DNA of 64,000 bases. Source: Rhodoferax bucti. GTDB taxonomy: Bacteria; Pseudomonadota; Gammaproteobacteria; Burkholderiales; Burkholderiaceae_C. Below the pieces are notes generated by a model, which was given only the letters and a program-made list of their open reading frames with translations, made no database searches and had not been told where the DNA came from. Location: assembly GCF_005876985.1 (NCBI RefSeq), contig NZ_VAHD01000002.1, forward strand, positions 434,001 through 498,000, in the 5' to 3' direction. Position 1 is the stretch's first letter. Each line of letters starts with the position of its first letter. Shown here piece by piece: positions 1 through 9,075 of the stretch. The translations under genes and the position numbers were made by a program.

Positions 1-865
1 GCGCAAGCGAGGCCACCGCATCGTGCGTGAAGGCGCCGGCCCGGATGCGCTCCAGCACCTCCAAGGCGTGCAGGCACAGGAATTCGGCCACTTCGCCGTC
101 CTGGTTGGCTGGCAGCCAGCCGGTGGGGCAGTCCCAGTGGTAGACCAGCAGCGTTTCTTCGTGCCAACCGCCGGTGTCCTGTCGTGCGGTGCGTATGGTG
201 CCGGCGGGTACCACTCTGGCCGGGTCGTCGATGACGGCGCCTGCTTCCTCGTGCAGCTCACGCAGTGCGCAGCTCCGCGGGGATTCGCCGGCGGGCAGGC
301 CTCCGGCGGTCACGTTGTCGAGCATGTTGGGGTCGGTGGCTTTGCTGAGTGCCCGCCGGCCGCACCACAGCCGGCCTTCCGGGGTGAAGCCATTGATGTG
401 CACAGCGTGGCTGGGCATGCCCAGAAAGCGAAAGCCTGCGCGTTCCACCTGCAACAGCGGTGGGGTGGTTGTGGGTGGCAAGGCGGTATCGTGCGCCCAA
501 AACGCAAACAGCTCGCCTCGCCAGCCATGCACCAGCCCTTGCTGCTGCCAGATTTCCAGCGCGCGCTGCAAGGCGGCGCTGCGCTGTGGCTCAGAGTGAT
601 GCAGCGTTTGCCAATGCAGGCAAGGCGTGCCCCCGGATGACTGCATCACGCTAGCTGGCAAATGGGCCAGCAGCAGAGCGGCCCGCTCCGGTGACAGCAC
701 CCCCACATGCTGGGGCGGTGCGTGGCCGGCCGCGTCGGTGCAGTACCAAGGCACCCAGTCGGCGGGCGGGGTGTGGCGCATGTTGCGCAGCGCGGTGTGC
801 AAGGTGTGCGCGCCTGCGGGGCCCAATGCGACCAGAAAACGGCGTGCGCTGGCAGGCAGGCTCAC
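1..865 (-). CDS. Nudix hydrolase with DUF4743-type N-terminal domain (3' end outside window)
   Basis: The minus-strand frame is open from a GTG at 865-863 to the window edge (288 codons, C-terminus missing). The GTG overlaps the stop of the upstream kinase gene as GTGA, so the two are probably translationally coupled. A Nudix box is visible about two thirds along: GGLPAGE, seven residues, then RELHEEAG, matching GX5EX7REUXEEXGU. The ~130 residues before it, with a WxGRRA-like segment just before the box, resemble the DUF4743 domain found in front of thiamine-pyrophosphokinase-associated Nudix proteins. Members hydrolyse nucleoside-diphosphate-linked compounds; the substrate is not readable here. 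Cytosolic, no signal peptide. Identity of the Nudix domain is firm, DUF4743 is from memory of the family. Confidence 0.85.
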   Translation of the reverse strand, partial: MSLPASARRFLVALGPAGAHTLHTALRNMRHTPPADWVPWYCTDAAGHAPPQHVGVLSPERAALLLAHLPASVMQSSGGTPCLHWQTLHHSEPQRSAALQRALEIWQQQGLVHGWRGELFAFWAHDTALPPTTTPPLLQVERAGFRFLGMPSHAVHINGFTPEGRLWCGRRALSKATDPNMLDNVTAGGLPAGESPRSCALRELHEEAGAVIDDPARVVPAGTIRTARQDTGGWHEETLLVYHWDCPTGWLPANQDGEVAEFLCLHALEVLERIRAGAFTHDAVASLA

Positions 866-2634
866 GCGGCGAGTGCGGTCGATATGGTGGGCGCTACATC
901 CACCGCCGGGCTTTGCCGGTTTTTGAGGCCGTGGCGCAGCACGCTGCGCAACTTGGCGGCTTGCACCGGCTTTTTGAGAAGCACCAGACCGGCCTCTTGG
1001 GCGGTGGTGCGCAGGTCGTCTTCAATATCGCCGCTGATCAGGCAGGCTGGCAATTCCATGCCGCAGCGCTCCCGCAGCGCCTGGATGCTCTGGATGCCGT
1101 TGTGTCCGTCACGCAGGCGGTAGTCGCAAATCACGAAGTCGGGCGGGCAGGTGTGCGCCAGGGTGCGTAGTGCGTCCTCGGGCTCTTCAAACAGGTGCAC
1201 CGTACTGCCCCAGGACTCCAGCAGGCTCTTGAGCGCCAGGCCGCCCAGAGTATTGTCTTCAATCACCCAAAGGGTGCGGCCCTCCAAGTCACTCTGCAGT
1301 CCGGTGGGGTCCGGGGTGGGCAAGTGGGCGGGTATAGCAGGGGTGGCATGTGCCAACGGCAGTGTGAGTACAAAGCGGCTGCCTTGCCCCAGGCGGGAGT
1401 CCAGCATCAACTGATGGCCCAGCAGCTTGCAGGAGCGGTCCACCATGCTCAGGCCCAGCCCTAGGCCTTTGGCGCTGTCGCGCTCCGGGTTTTGCACCTG
1501 GAAAAACTCCTCAAACACCCGGTCGTGCAGCGCGGGGTCGATGCCGATGCCGCTGTCGCGCACCTCAATGCGCACATGGCTGCCATCGCCGCTCGGGCGG
1601 CAGGCCACCAGCACGGTGCCGCGCTGGGTGTATTGCAGGGCGTTGCTCACCAGGTTGAGCAAGATGCGCTGCAACAGGATGGGGTCGCTATGCACCCAGG
1701 TGCGGGTGGGCCGGATGCGCAGTCGCAGACCTTTGGCTGTCGCAATATTGCTGAAAAACAGATTCAAGTGCCCAAAAATGTCTTCCAGCGGCACCGGACG
1801 CTGCTCCAGCTGGGCCGATTGGGACTCCAGCCGCGAGTAGTCAAACAGCTCGTCCAGCAGTTCCTGCATGGCCGTGACCGAGGCGGCCACGCCGTTCACG
1901 ACGTCGCTGCTGGGCACCTGGCCAGCCGTTTGGGTGAGGCGCGACACAAACATGCCCAGCGCATGGGCAGGTTGGCGCAAGTCGTGGCTGGCAGCGGCCA
2001 GAAAGCGGGATTTGGCGAGGTACGCCGCCTCGACTTGCGCGTGCGCCAGCCGCAGCTCGGCATTGCGCTGCAAGGACTCTTGCAGCGCGCGGTTTTTGGC
2101 CATCTCGAAAATCTGGGTCAGTAAAAACAGCAGCAGCACAAACCCCGCCAGGCACACCGCGAAGAACTGGCCGGTGTAGCGGTGGTCAAACAGCACAGGC
2201 GCTTCCAGGCCCATAAATTCCAGTGCGCTAAAGCCCAGTACGCAGGCCATGGCCACGGCCACCCAGGCCTGGGTGTTGCGGTTGAAGCCGAACATCAGCG
2301 TGGCGCTCACCGGCACCAGCGCAAACCACGGGATGACGGGGGAGTACAGCCCGCCGGAGAAATAGGTGCTGCCCAGCACCGCCACAAAGCAGTTGATACC
2401 TAGAAAAACGTTGGCACACCACAGGTAGCCCCGGCGGGTGGTCACACGCAGGCACACCTGCTGGTAGACCAAGAGCAGGGCGCAGTTCACCGCCATGATC
2501 AGCGTGCCGCGCGGGTAATCGATGTGCCAGCTGTAGGCGCTGTAAACGAGAGAGAAAAATGCGACGGTCCAGCCGAATTGCCTGAGCAGTTGGAGTTTTT
2601 GGGGATCGAAAGAATCCCCTTCGGCGTCGGACAC
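862..2634 (-). CDS. Hybrid sensor histidine kinase with C-terminal receiver
   Basis: 590 residues. Residues ~20-175 carry about five to six hydrophobic segments without a large periplasmic loop, so the sensor is membrane-embedded. A short coiled linker (180-210) leads to the H-box SHDLRQPAHAL with the phospho-accepting His217. The ATPase domain (about 300-435) shows the N-box NLVSNALQYT, DSGIGID and GLGLGLSMV. A receiver domain follows (about 457-575), with IEDN acid residues and the acceptor Asp in VICDYRLRDG. The SHDLRQP H-box and attached REC are typical of proteobacterial hybrid kinases of the NahK/PA1976 style. No response-regulator gene with an output domain is adjacent; the neighbour downstream is the Nudix gene (GTGA overlap). 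Signal unknown. Confidence 0.9.
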   Translation of the reverse strand: MSDAEGDSFDPQKLQLLRQFGWTVAFFSLVYSAYSWHIDYPRGTLIMAVNCALLLVYQQVCLRVTTRRGYLWCANVFLGINCFVAVLGSTYFSGGLYSPVIPWFALVPVSATLMFGFNRNTQAWVAVAMACVLGFSALEFMGLEAPVLFDHRYTGQFFAVCLAGFVLLLFLLTQIFEMAKNRALQESLQRNAELRLAHAQVEAAYLAKSRFLAAASHDLRQPAHALGMFVSRLTQTAGQVPSSDVVNGVAASVTAMQELLDELFDYSRLESQSAQLEQRPVPLEDIFGHLNLFFSNIATAKGLRLRIRPTRTWVHSDPILLQRILLNLVSNALQYTQRGTVLVACRPSGDGSHVRIEVRDSGIGIDPALHDRVFEEFFQVQNPERDSAKGLGLGLSMVDRSCKLLGHQLMLDSRLGQGSRFVLTLPLAHATPAIPAHLPTPDPTGLQSDLEGRTLWVIEDNTLGGLALKSLLESWGSTVHLFEEPEDALRTLAHTCPPDFVICDYRLRDGHNGIQSIQALRERCGMELPACLISGDIEDDLRTTAQEAGLVLLKKPVQAAKLRSVLRHGLKNRQSPAVDVAPTISTALAA

Positions 2635-2679
2635 GGCGGCTTTCCTTGGAAAAATGGCAGGCTAGATAGTAGGGCCTTT

Positions 2680-4395
2680 TCAGGCCCCGGTTTGCGCTGC
2701 CTCCACCAGAAAGCGCACGCGGCGCACGCCGTTCCACTCGTCGGCATCCAGCCGGAAAGCCAGCGTGACCTTGGGCGGCAGCGGCTCGGTGTGCCCGAAC
2801 CAGATGCCGTCCACCGGCTCGCCCTGGTGCTTGAGCTTGAGCGCAAGGTGTTTTTCACCCACAAGGCGCTGCGAAACGACCTCGACCTCCTCGCTGAAGG
2901 TAGGGGCGGCAAAGCCCTGGCCCCACACCTCTTTGTGCAAAGCGTCCACCAGATCCACGCGGCGGTATTCGGCAGCCAAGGGGCCGTCGGTCTCCATGCG
3001 GCGGGTGAGCGTGGCGGCGTCCAGCCATTCCTGGGCCACCTCATTCATGCCGTTCTCAAAATCGTCAAAAAATTCTTCGGCCACGGTGCAGCCTGCCGCC
3101 ATGGCGTGGCCACCGAAGCGCAGGATGACGCCGGGGTAGCGTTTGGCCACCAGGTCCAGCGCGTCACGCAAATGAAAGCCGGGAATGCTACGGCCCGAGC
3201 CCTTGAGTTCATGCTCTTTGCCTTCGGCGGCGCTGGCGGCGAACACAAAGGTGGGGCGGTGCAGCTTGTCTTTGATGCGGCTGGCCACGATGCCCACCAC
3301 GCCTTCGTGGAAGTCGGGGTCGAACACGCAGATGGCGGGCGGCGGCTCGTCGCCTTCGTCAAACAGGCTCTCGGCAATCATCATGGCCTGCTCGCGCATG
3401 TCGCCTTCAATTTCGCGGCGCTCGCGGTTGATACCGTCCAGCGTTTTGGCCAGCTCGTCGGCGCGGCCCGGGTCGTCGGTCAGCAGGCATTCAATGCCCA
3501 GGGTCATGTCGCTCAAACGGCCGGCGGCGTTGATGCGCGGCCCCAGTGCGAAGCCGAAATCGAAGGTGGTGGCCACCTCGGCCTTGCGGCCCGCTGCTAT
3601 AAAAAGGTGAGCTAGTCCCGCAGGCATGGCGAGCGCTCGCACCCGTTTGAGCCCTTGGGCTACGAGGCGGCGGTTATTGGCATCGAGCTTGACCACATCG
3701 GCCACGGTGCCCAGCGCCACCAAGGGCAGCAGGGTGTCCAGCTTGGGTTGTGTGGCGGCATCAAACACACCGCGGTTGCGCAACTCGGAGCGCAGCGCCA
3801 GCAAGGTGTAAAACATCACGCCCACCCCGGCCATGGACTTGCTCTCAAAGGTGCAGCCCGGTTGGTTGGGGTTGACGATGACGTCCGCAGCCGGCAACTC
3901 GTTGCCGGGCAAATGGTGGTCGGTGACCAGCACTTGCAGGCCCAGTGCCTTGGCGCGGGCCACGCCGTCCACGCTGGCAATGCCGTTGTCCACGGTGATC
4001 AGCACATCGGCGCCGGATTTTTTGACGCGCTCGCTGATGGGGGCGGTCAGGCCGTAGCCATCGACCACGCGGTCGGGCACCAGGTAGTCCACATGGCGGG
4101 CGCCCAGCAGGCGCAGTCCGCGCACGGCCACGGCACAGGCGGTAGCACCGTCACAGTCATAGTCCGCCACCACACAAAGCTTTTTGTCTTGGGCGATGGC
4201 GTCGGCCAGCAGCACGGCGGCGCGGTCGGCACCCAGCAGGCCTTGTGGGGGCAGCAGTTTGCCCAGGGCGTCGTCCAGCTCGTCTTTGCCAGTGACGCCA
4301 CGGGCCGCATACAGGCGCGCCAAAAGCGGATGCAGGCCGGCTTGCTCCAGGGCCCAGGCGGCGCGGGGGGGAATGTCGCGGGGAACGATTTTCAT
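2680..4395 (-). CDS. recJ: Single-stranded-DNA-specific 5'-3' exonuclease RecJ
   Basis: 571 residues from ATG 4395 (MKIVPRDIP), close to the 577 of E. coli RecJ; the frame is open further upstream but that part does not resemble RecJ and overlaps the preceding gene. DHH-family motifs are present: DYDCDGATAC (metal binding), TDHHLPG (the DHH motif) and the C-terminal DHHA1 signature GGHAMAAG, followed by an OB-like domain. RecJ degrades 5' ends of single-stranded DNA in RecFOR recombination, mismatch repair and base-excision repair. It lies 19 bp downstream of the RpfE-like gene, likely in one transcript. A stretch around 3593-3639 resembles the dispersed palindromic repeat of this window. Confidence 0.96.
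   Translation of the reverse strand: MKIVPRDIPPRAAWALEQAGLHPLLARLYAARGVTGKDELDDALGKLLPPQGLLGADRAAVLLADAIAQDKKLCVVADYDCDGATACAVAVRGLRLLGARHVDYLVPDRVVDGYGLTAPISERVKKSGADVLITVDNGIASVDGVARAKALGLQVLVTDHHLPGNELPAADVIVNPNQPGCTFESKSMAGVGVMFYTLLALRSELRNRGVFDAATQPKLDTLLPLVALGTVADVVKLDANNRRLVAQGLKRVRALAMPAGLAHLFIAAGRKAEVATTFDFGFALGPRINAAGRLSDMTLGIECLLTDDPGRADELAKTLDGINRERREIEGDMREQAMMIAESLFDEGDEPPPAICVFDPDFHEGVVGIVASRIKDKLHRPTFVFAASAAEGKEHELKGSGRSIPGFHLRDALDLVAKRYPGVILRFGGHAMAAGCTVAEEFFDDFENGMNEVAQEWLDAATLTRRMETDGPLAAEYRRVDLVDALHKEVWGQGFAAPTFSEEVEVVSQRLVGEKHLALKLKHQGEPVDGIWFGHTEPLPPKVTLAFRLDADEWNGVRRVRFLVEAAQTGA
3593..3639 (-). repeat. Possible degenerate copy of the dispersed palindromic element, inside recJ
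   Basis: Read on the minus strand this stretch has the order GCGCTCGCCATG...GGGACTAGCT...ATAGC, matching the spacing and several core words of the element seen elsewhere (GCGCTCATGGAGTATGCGC...AGCAGCT...GTAGC). Similarity is weak and it codes for a normal-looking alanine-rich stretch of RecJ, so this may be chance. Confidence 0.3.
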
Positions 4396-4414
4396 AAGCT
4401 CAAAGCGCTTGCGC

Positions 4415-5359
4415 TCAAAGGGTGGCCAGCATGCCGGCCGGTGTGGGGGTGGTGAACTTGCGCTGGATGCGGTTCCACCAGGCGGTGTTTTGCAGCACAA
4501 AGCTGGCGGCCATGCGTTCGCCGCACAGCGTCAACTCCAGCGGCTGGTTGGCTTTGGCCTGGCGCAGCAGGGTCGCCAGCACGGTGCCGTCCAGCGTATG
4601 CCATGCCTGGGTCCAGGCGTGGGCGTCGTCCCGCAGGGCGGCCGCTTCCAGGTCGTGGTGGACAGACATGGTGCCGGACTTCTCCAAGGCGCCTTCGGGC
4701 AGGGTGCCGGTGCCGCTGATCCAGAACGAGTTCACCGTGAGCTGCCGCTGGGCCGCCCGCGTGTCGTTCACCGGGTGGCGGTAGAGCAGCATTTGCATTT
4801 CATTTTGCAGGCGGCGCAGGCTGCGGGCCTGCGGCGCGCGGGGCATCCACTGGTCTACCCGGGCACCACAGGCGCGGGCCAGTGCCGCCGTAGGCAGCTC
4901 GCGCAGCACTTCGCCCTGGGCCAGCCAGGTGCTGTGATTCAGCGCATGCAGGGTAATGCCGTCTTCGGCAAAGTAGGGTTGCATGGCGGTGCGCAGGGCG
5001 TCGATTTCATCAGCATCCAGAGCCAGTGCGTCCGGGTGCTCCATGGCCACATGGTCGGCGTTGATCTGCCAGTGGCAGGGCGTGATCCAGGCCCAGTCCT
5101 CGCCGCCGTGGGTGCGGGTGAGGCCCAGCTGGCGTGCGTCCAGCGCGGCCCAGGGCAGCAGCCCGTCGGCGCCTTGCAGGCCCAGGCTTTTGGCGTGCAC
5201 CCGTTCAAACAGGGGCGAGAGCGAATCTTCCGCGCCCAACAGCGGCGGGGTGGGGGTGAGCAGTTCGAGCAACTGGGCCAGGTTCGGCAGCTCCAGGCGG
5301 GCCAACGCGTCTTGGCATTGCGGGCCGGCCGGTGCCGCGAAGGGAATAAGGGTGTGCAT
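4415..5359 (-). CDS. RpfE-like conserved protein (phosphoglycerate-mutase-related family)
   Basis: 314 residues from ATG 5359 (MHTLIPFAAP); the open frame starts ten codons earlier but this start fits the family. It resembles the cytosolic Burkholderiales/Xanthomonas family called regulatory protein RpfE (COG4255), which is typically found next to recJ and the lol genes, as here. Recognisable stretches are the central SFWISGTGTLP motif and a preceding LRRLQNEMQMLLYRHPVN segment; there is no signal peptide or membrane segment. The biochemical role of the family is not settled. It is divergent from lolC, with a short 60-bp intergenic region. Family assignment is from recall and context; function is unknown. 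Confidence 0.65.
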   Translation of the reverse strand: MHTLIPFAAPAGPQCQDALARLELPNLAQLLELLTPTPPLLGAEDSLSPLFERVHAKSLGLQGADGLLPWAALDARQLGLTRTHGGEDWAWITPCHWQINADHVAMEHPDALALDADEIDALRTAMQPYFAEDGITLHALNHSTWLAQGEVLRELPTAALARACGARVDQWMPRAPQARSLRRLQNEMQMLLYRHPVNDTRAAQRQLTVNSFWISGTGTLPEGALEKSGTMSVHHDLEAAALRDDAHAWTQAWHTLDGTVLATLLRQAKANQPLELTLCGERMAASFVLQNTAWWNRIQRKFTTPTPAGMLATL

Positions 5360-5419
5360 ACGCCGGATTGTCCCGCATGGATGCCACAATCCGCCCGTCG
5401 AAGCACTTTGTCACCATTC

Positions 5420-6676
5420 ATGCAACTCCCCTTTGAGCTGACCATAGGCTGGCGCTACACCCGCGCTGGCCGCGCGACGCGGCGCAACGGCTTTATCTCC
5501 TTTATCTCCGGCGTGTCCATGCTGGGCATTGCGCTGGGCGTGGCGGCCCTGATCATTGTGCTCAGCGTGATGAACGGCTTTCAAAAAGAAGTGCGCGACC
5601 GCATGCTGGGCGTGGTGTCGCACATTGAGGTGTATGCGGCCGACGGCCAGGCCTTGCCCAATGTGGTAACCACCATGGACCAGGCCAAGCAGAACCCGCA
5701 GGTGATGGGCGCGGCCCCTTTCATTGCCGCACAGGCCTTGATAGCGCGTGGCGAGGAGATGAAGGGCGCCATGGTGCGCGGCATCGACCCGGCACTTGAG
5801 CCCCAGGTGAGCGACTTTGCCACTGGCGCCCAGCAAGAGGCGCTGGCCCGGCTGGTGCCCGGCGAGTTCGGGGTGGTGCTGGGTGGCGAGCTGGCGCGCA
5901 GCATGGGTGTGCGGGTGGGCGACAAGGTCACGCTGGTGGCGCCCAGCGGGCAGGTCACCCCGGCGGGCGTGGTGCCACGCTTGAAGCAAATGACGGTGGT
6001 GGGTACTTTTGACTTCGGCCACTACGAATACGACTCGGCGCTGGCCCTGCTGCACTGGGAAGACGCAGCCCGCATCTTCCGGCTCGAAGGCCCCAGTGGC
6101 GTGCGCCTGAAGCTCAAAGACTTGCACCAGGCGCGCGAGGTGGCCGACCAGCTCGCCCGCAGCCTGAGCGGTGACCTGGTGCTGCGTGACTGGACGCGCC
6201 AGAACCGCAGCTGGTTTGCGGCGGTGCAGGTCGAGAAACGCATGATGTTCATCATCCTCACCCTCATCGTGGCAGTGGCCGCCTTTAATCTGGTGTCGAC
6301 CCTGGTGATGACGGTGACGGACAAGCGCGCCGACATCGCTATCTTGCGCACCCTGGGTGCGAGCCCGGGCAGCATCATGGGCATTTTTGTGGTGCAGGGT
6401 GCCATGGTGGGCGTGATCGGCACGCTGGCCGGCCTGCTGCTGGGGCTGGGTGTGGCGTTCAATATTGACGTGATCGTGCCTGCGCTGGAGCAGGCGCTGG
6501 GCGCGAGCTTTTTGCCCAAAGACATTTACCTCATCAGCCGCATGCCGAGTGAGCCGCAGCAGGGCGACATCATTCCGATTGCGGTCATTTCCTTGTTGAT
6601 GGCTTTTGTGGCCACCCTGTACCCGAGCTGGCGTGCCAGCCGCGTGAACCCGGCGGAGGCCTTGCGTTATGAATAA
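5420..6676 (+). CDS. lolC: Lipoprotein-releasing ABC transporter permease LolC/LolE family
   Basis: 418 residues from ATG 5420. The N-terminus [12 protein letters not shown] leads into a first membrane helix ([30 protein letters not shown], residues ~25-50). A large periplasmic domain (~55-260) and three C-terminal membrane helices follow, the standard LolC/E plan; the FtsX-type core is at the C-terminus and ends [11 protein letters not shown]. The LolCDE complex extracts outer-membrane lipoproteins from the inner membrane and hands them to LolA. The gene overlaps lolD by 8 bp. Only one permease gene is present, as is common in betaproteobacteria where a single LolC/E-type (LolF) subunit may form a homodimer. 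Confidence 0.93.
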   Translation: MQLPFELTIGWRYTRAGRATRRNGFISFISGVSMLGIALGVAALIIVLSVMNGFQKEVRDRMLGVVSHIEVYAADGQALPNVVTTMDQAKQNPQVMGAAPFIAAQALIARGEEMKGAMVRGIDPALEPQVSDFATGAQQEALARLVPGEFGVVLGGELARSMGVRVGDKVTLVAPSGQVTPAGVVPRLKQMTVVGTFDFGHYEYDSALALLHWEDAARIFRLEGPSGVRLKLKDLHQAREVADQLARSLSGDLVLRDWTRQNRSWFAAVQVEKRMMFIILTLIVAVAAFNLVSTLVMTVTDKRADIAILRTLGASPGSIMGIFVVQGAMVGVIGTLAGLLLGLGVAFNIDVIVPALEQALGASFLPKDIYLISRMPSEPQQGDIIPIAVISLLMAFVATLYPSWRASRVNPAEALRYE

Positions 6677-7442
6677 GCCCGTGTCTTCGGTCGAGCAAGC
6701 GCTGGCCGCCGCCCAGTACCAGCAGGTGGCAGATTTGACAGCCGGCGCGGCCACCGCGACCCCCTCCGGCGAGGTGGTGCTGCAAGTGCGTGGCCTGAGC
6801 AAGCGGTTTGAAGAGGGCCGCCTGGATGTCACCGTGCTGCAAGGCGTGGATTTGCAGGTGCACCGTGGCGAAACGCTGGCGATTGTGGGCGCCTCCGGTT
6901 CCGGCAAAAGCACCTTGTTGCACCTCATGGGGGGGCTGGATGCGCCTACCAGCGGCAGCGTGGAGCTCTTGGGCCAGCCGCTGGCGCAGCGCTCGGCGGC
7001 CGAGCAAGGCCGTTTGCGCAACCAGCACCTGGGTTTTGTGTACCAGTTTCACCATCTGTTGCCGGAGTTCAGTGCGCTGGACAATGTGGCCATGCCATTG
7101 ACAATTCGTCGTCTGGCGCCCGCAGAATGTGCGCAAGCAGCTATGAAAATGCTAGCGCTGGTAGGGTTGGAGCACCGCATGCACCACCGCCCGGCCGAGC
7201 TGTCGGGCGGCGAGCGCCAGCGCGTGGCGATTGCCCGTGCCTTGGTGACCCGCCCTGACTGTGTGCTGGCCGACGAGCCCACCGGCAATCTGGACCGCAG
7301 CACGGCGGACGGTGTGTTCGCGCTGATGCTGCAACTCGCCCGCGAGCAGGGCACCGCCTTCGTGTTGGTGACCCACGACACCACCTTGGCCGCGCGCTGT
7401 AGCCGGCAGCTCCAGTTGGTGTCCGGCCGTTTGGTGGACTGA
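6669..7442 (+). CDS. lolD: Lipoprotein-releasing ABC transporter ATPase LolD
   Basis: 257 residues. Walker [11 protein letters not shown]-loop region [21 protein letters not shown] signature [15 protein letters not shown], Walker B VLADEPT and the H-loop THD are all present, so it is an active-looking ATPase. The [11 protein letters not shown] and [13 protein letters not shown] words are LolD-typical. It starts inside the end of lolC (8-bp overlap). There is an unusual ~35-residue N-terminal extension before the ABC domain. Bases 7113-7156 inside the gene match the dispersed palindromic repeat and code for [15 protein letters not shown], in frame and without changing the expected domain length. 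Confidence 0.95.
   Translation: MNKPVSSVEQALAAAQYQQVADLTAGAATATPSGEVVLQVRGLSKRFEEGRLDVTVLQGVDLQVHRGETLAIVGASGSGKSTLLHLMGGLDAPTSGSVELLGQPLAQRSAAEQGRLRNQHLGFVYQFHHLLPEFSALDNVAMPLTIRRLAPAECAQAAMKMLALVGLEHRMHHRPAELSGGERQRVAIARALVTRPDCVLADEPTGNLDRSTADGVFALMLQLAREQGTAFVLVTHDTTLAARCSRQLQLVSGRLVD
7113..7156 (+). repeat. Dispersed palindromic element, copy inside lolD
   Basis: Shares CTGGCGCCCG, GAATGTGCGCAAGCAGCTA, AAAA and TAGC in the same order and spacing as the intergenic copies at 37764, 42184 and 43004. It is translated in the same frame as the copy in the LytTR regulator (pattern LAxAExAQAAxxxxA). Confidence 0.75.
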
Positions 7443-7464
7443 GCCTTTCACAAGCCGCCGCGCC

Positions 7465-8310
7465 ATGCGCTGGATAGACACCCATGTTCACCTGGATGCC
7501 GGCTCTTTCGATGCCGACCGCAACGTGGTGCGCCAGCAGGCGCGAGCGGCCGGCGTGGCGCATTGCGTGATACCGGCGGTGGAGCGCAGCAACTTCGACA
7601 CCGTGCGCCTGCTGGCCCATGCAGGCGGCGACAGCTACGGCTTGGGTATTCACCCCCTGTATGTGGCGGGAGCAGAGGATGCAGACCTTGCCGCCCTGGA
7701 CGAGGCCCTGACGCTTCACCATGCCGACCCGCGCTTGGTGGCCGTAGGTGAAATCGGGCTGGACTATTTTGTACCCGCCTTGTGCAAAAGCCCTTTGCGC
7801 GAGCGGCAAGAGGTGGTGTATCGCCAGCAACTCAAGCTGGCCCGCAAGCACGATTTGCCGGTGATGTTGCATGTGCGCAAGTCCTCAGACCGGGTGCTGA
7901 AGCACCTGCGCGAGGTGGCTGGGCCGGGTGGCCGCTGGCGCGGCATTGCCCATGCCTTCAATGGCAGCGAGGTGCAGGCGGCCGAGTTCATCAAGCTCGG
8001 CTTCAAGCTGGGCTTCGGTGGTGCGGTCACGTTTGACCGCGCCTTGCAGTTGCGCCACTTGGCCAAAACCTTGCCGCTGGATGCGTTGGTGCTGGAGACC
8101 GATGCGCCCGATATTCCCCCGCACTGGCTCTACACCACCGCCGAGCAGCGGGCCGCGGGCATGGAGCAGGGCCGCAACACGCCGGCGGAGTTGCCGCGCA
8201 TTGCCGAATGCGTGGCGACGCTGCGGGGCATCAGCGTGGACGCTTTGGCCACCGCGGCTTTACACAACAGCCTGCAAGCCCTGCCGAAGCTGGGGGCGCT
8301 GCTGGTATAA
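7465..8310 (+). CDS. TatD-family metal-dependent hydrolase/deoxyribonuclease
   Basis: 281 residues. The metal-binding signatures of the TatD family appear in order: THVHLD near the N-terminus, GEIGLDY around residue 95, a His in MLHVRKS, a His in IAHAFNG and the catalytic ETDAPD near residue 212. TatD enzymes are cytosolic TIM-barrel nucleases acting on DNA 3' ends, some with D-aminoacyl or quality-control roles. Starts 22 bp after lolD on the same strand and is followed within 6 bp by the next gene, so lolC-lolD-tatD and onward may be one transcript. Which TatD subgroup (TatD, YcfH, YjjV) it belongs to is not decided here. Confidence 0.92.
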   Translation: MRWIDTHVHLDAGSFDADRNVVRQQARAAGVAHCVIPAVERSNFDTVRLLAHAGGDSYGLGIHPLYVAGAEDADLAALDEALTLHHADPRLVAVGEIGLDYFVPALCKSPLRERQEVVYRQQLKLARKHDLPVMLHVRKSSDRVLKHLREVAGPGGRWRGIAHAFNGSEVQAAEFIKLGFKLGFGGAVTFDRALQLRHLAKTLPLDALVLETDAPDIPPHWLYTTAEQRAAGMEQGRNTPAELPRIAECVATLRGISVDALATAALHNSLQALPKLGALLV

Positions 8311-8316
8311 ATCCCC

Positions 8317-9075
8317 ATGGCAAGAAAAGCACCCATTACCCTCCCCGAAGTCAATTTTTCTGAAGAAGGCCCCATCCGCCACCTGCACCTGGGCAGTGAG
8401 TGGATACAAGGCTCCATGCTGGTCGATGCGCCCACGGTGCTGGTGCATGAATACATCCAGCGCATGATGGCGTGGATGCTGTTCATGGACCCCCACACCC
8501 TGAACAAGCGCCAAGCACTGCAACTGGGCTTGGGCGCGGGCTCGCTCACCAAGTTCTGCCACAAAGAACTCAAGATGAAAACCACCGCCATCGAGCTCAA
8601 CCCGCAGGTGCTGCATGCCTGCCGTGGTTGGTTCAAGCTGCCGGCCGACAACAGTCGCATGCAGGTGGTGCTGGCCGATGCGTCGCAAGAAATCAAGCAA
8701 GACAAATGGCTGGGCGCAGTCGACGCCTTGCAGGTGGACCTGTACGACGAAGAGGCCGCAGCCCCGGTGCTCGACAGCGCCGAGTTTTATGCCGACTGCC
8801 GCGCCACGCTGACCGAAGAGGGCTGCATGACGGTCAACCTGTTCGGCCGCTCCTCCAGCTTTGACAACAGCGTCGACAAGATTGCCGAGGCCTTTGGCGA
8901 AGACGCCATCTGGGCCTTCAAGTCCACCCGCGAGGGCAATACGGTGGTCATGGCCCAGCGCACCCCCAGCCGCCCCAAGCGGGCACTGATGTTGGAGCGC
9001 GCGGAGTTCATCCAAAGCGAGTGGGGCTTGCCGGCTGACAAGTGGGTGCGTGTGTTCAAGCCGGTGAAGTCATGA
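8317..9075 (+). CDS. Spermidine-synthase-like SAM-dependent methyltransferase-fold protein
   Basis: 252 residues. A Rossmann-type motif LQLGLGAGSLTKF (about residue 70) and an acidic strand end TTAIELNP are followed by VLADASQEI, the pattern of spermidine synthase/SpeE-like folds. The aminopropyltransferase active-site signature is not clear, so it may be one of the many SpeE-like proteins without polyamine activity. Cytosolic. Its TGA overlaps the ATG of the following secretion ATPase gene (ATGA), indicating translational coupling; the functional link between the two is unknown. Confidence 0.75.
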   Translation: MARKAPITLPEVNFSEEGPIRHLHLGSEWIQGSMLVDAPTVLVHEYIQRMMAWMLFMDPHTLNKRQALQLGLGAGSLTKFCHKELKMKTTAIELNPQVLHACRGWFKLPADNSRMQVVLADASQEIKQDKWLGAVDALQVDLYDEEAAAPVLDSAEFYADCRATLTEEGCMTVNLFGRSSSFDNSVDKIAEAFGEDAIWAFKSTREGNTVVMAQRTPSRPKRALMLERAEFIQSEWGLPADKWVRVFKPVKS

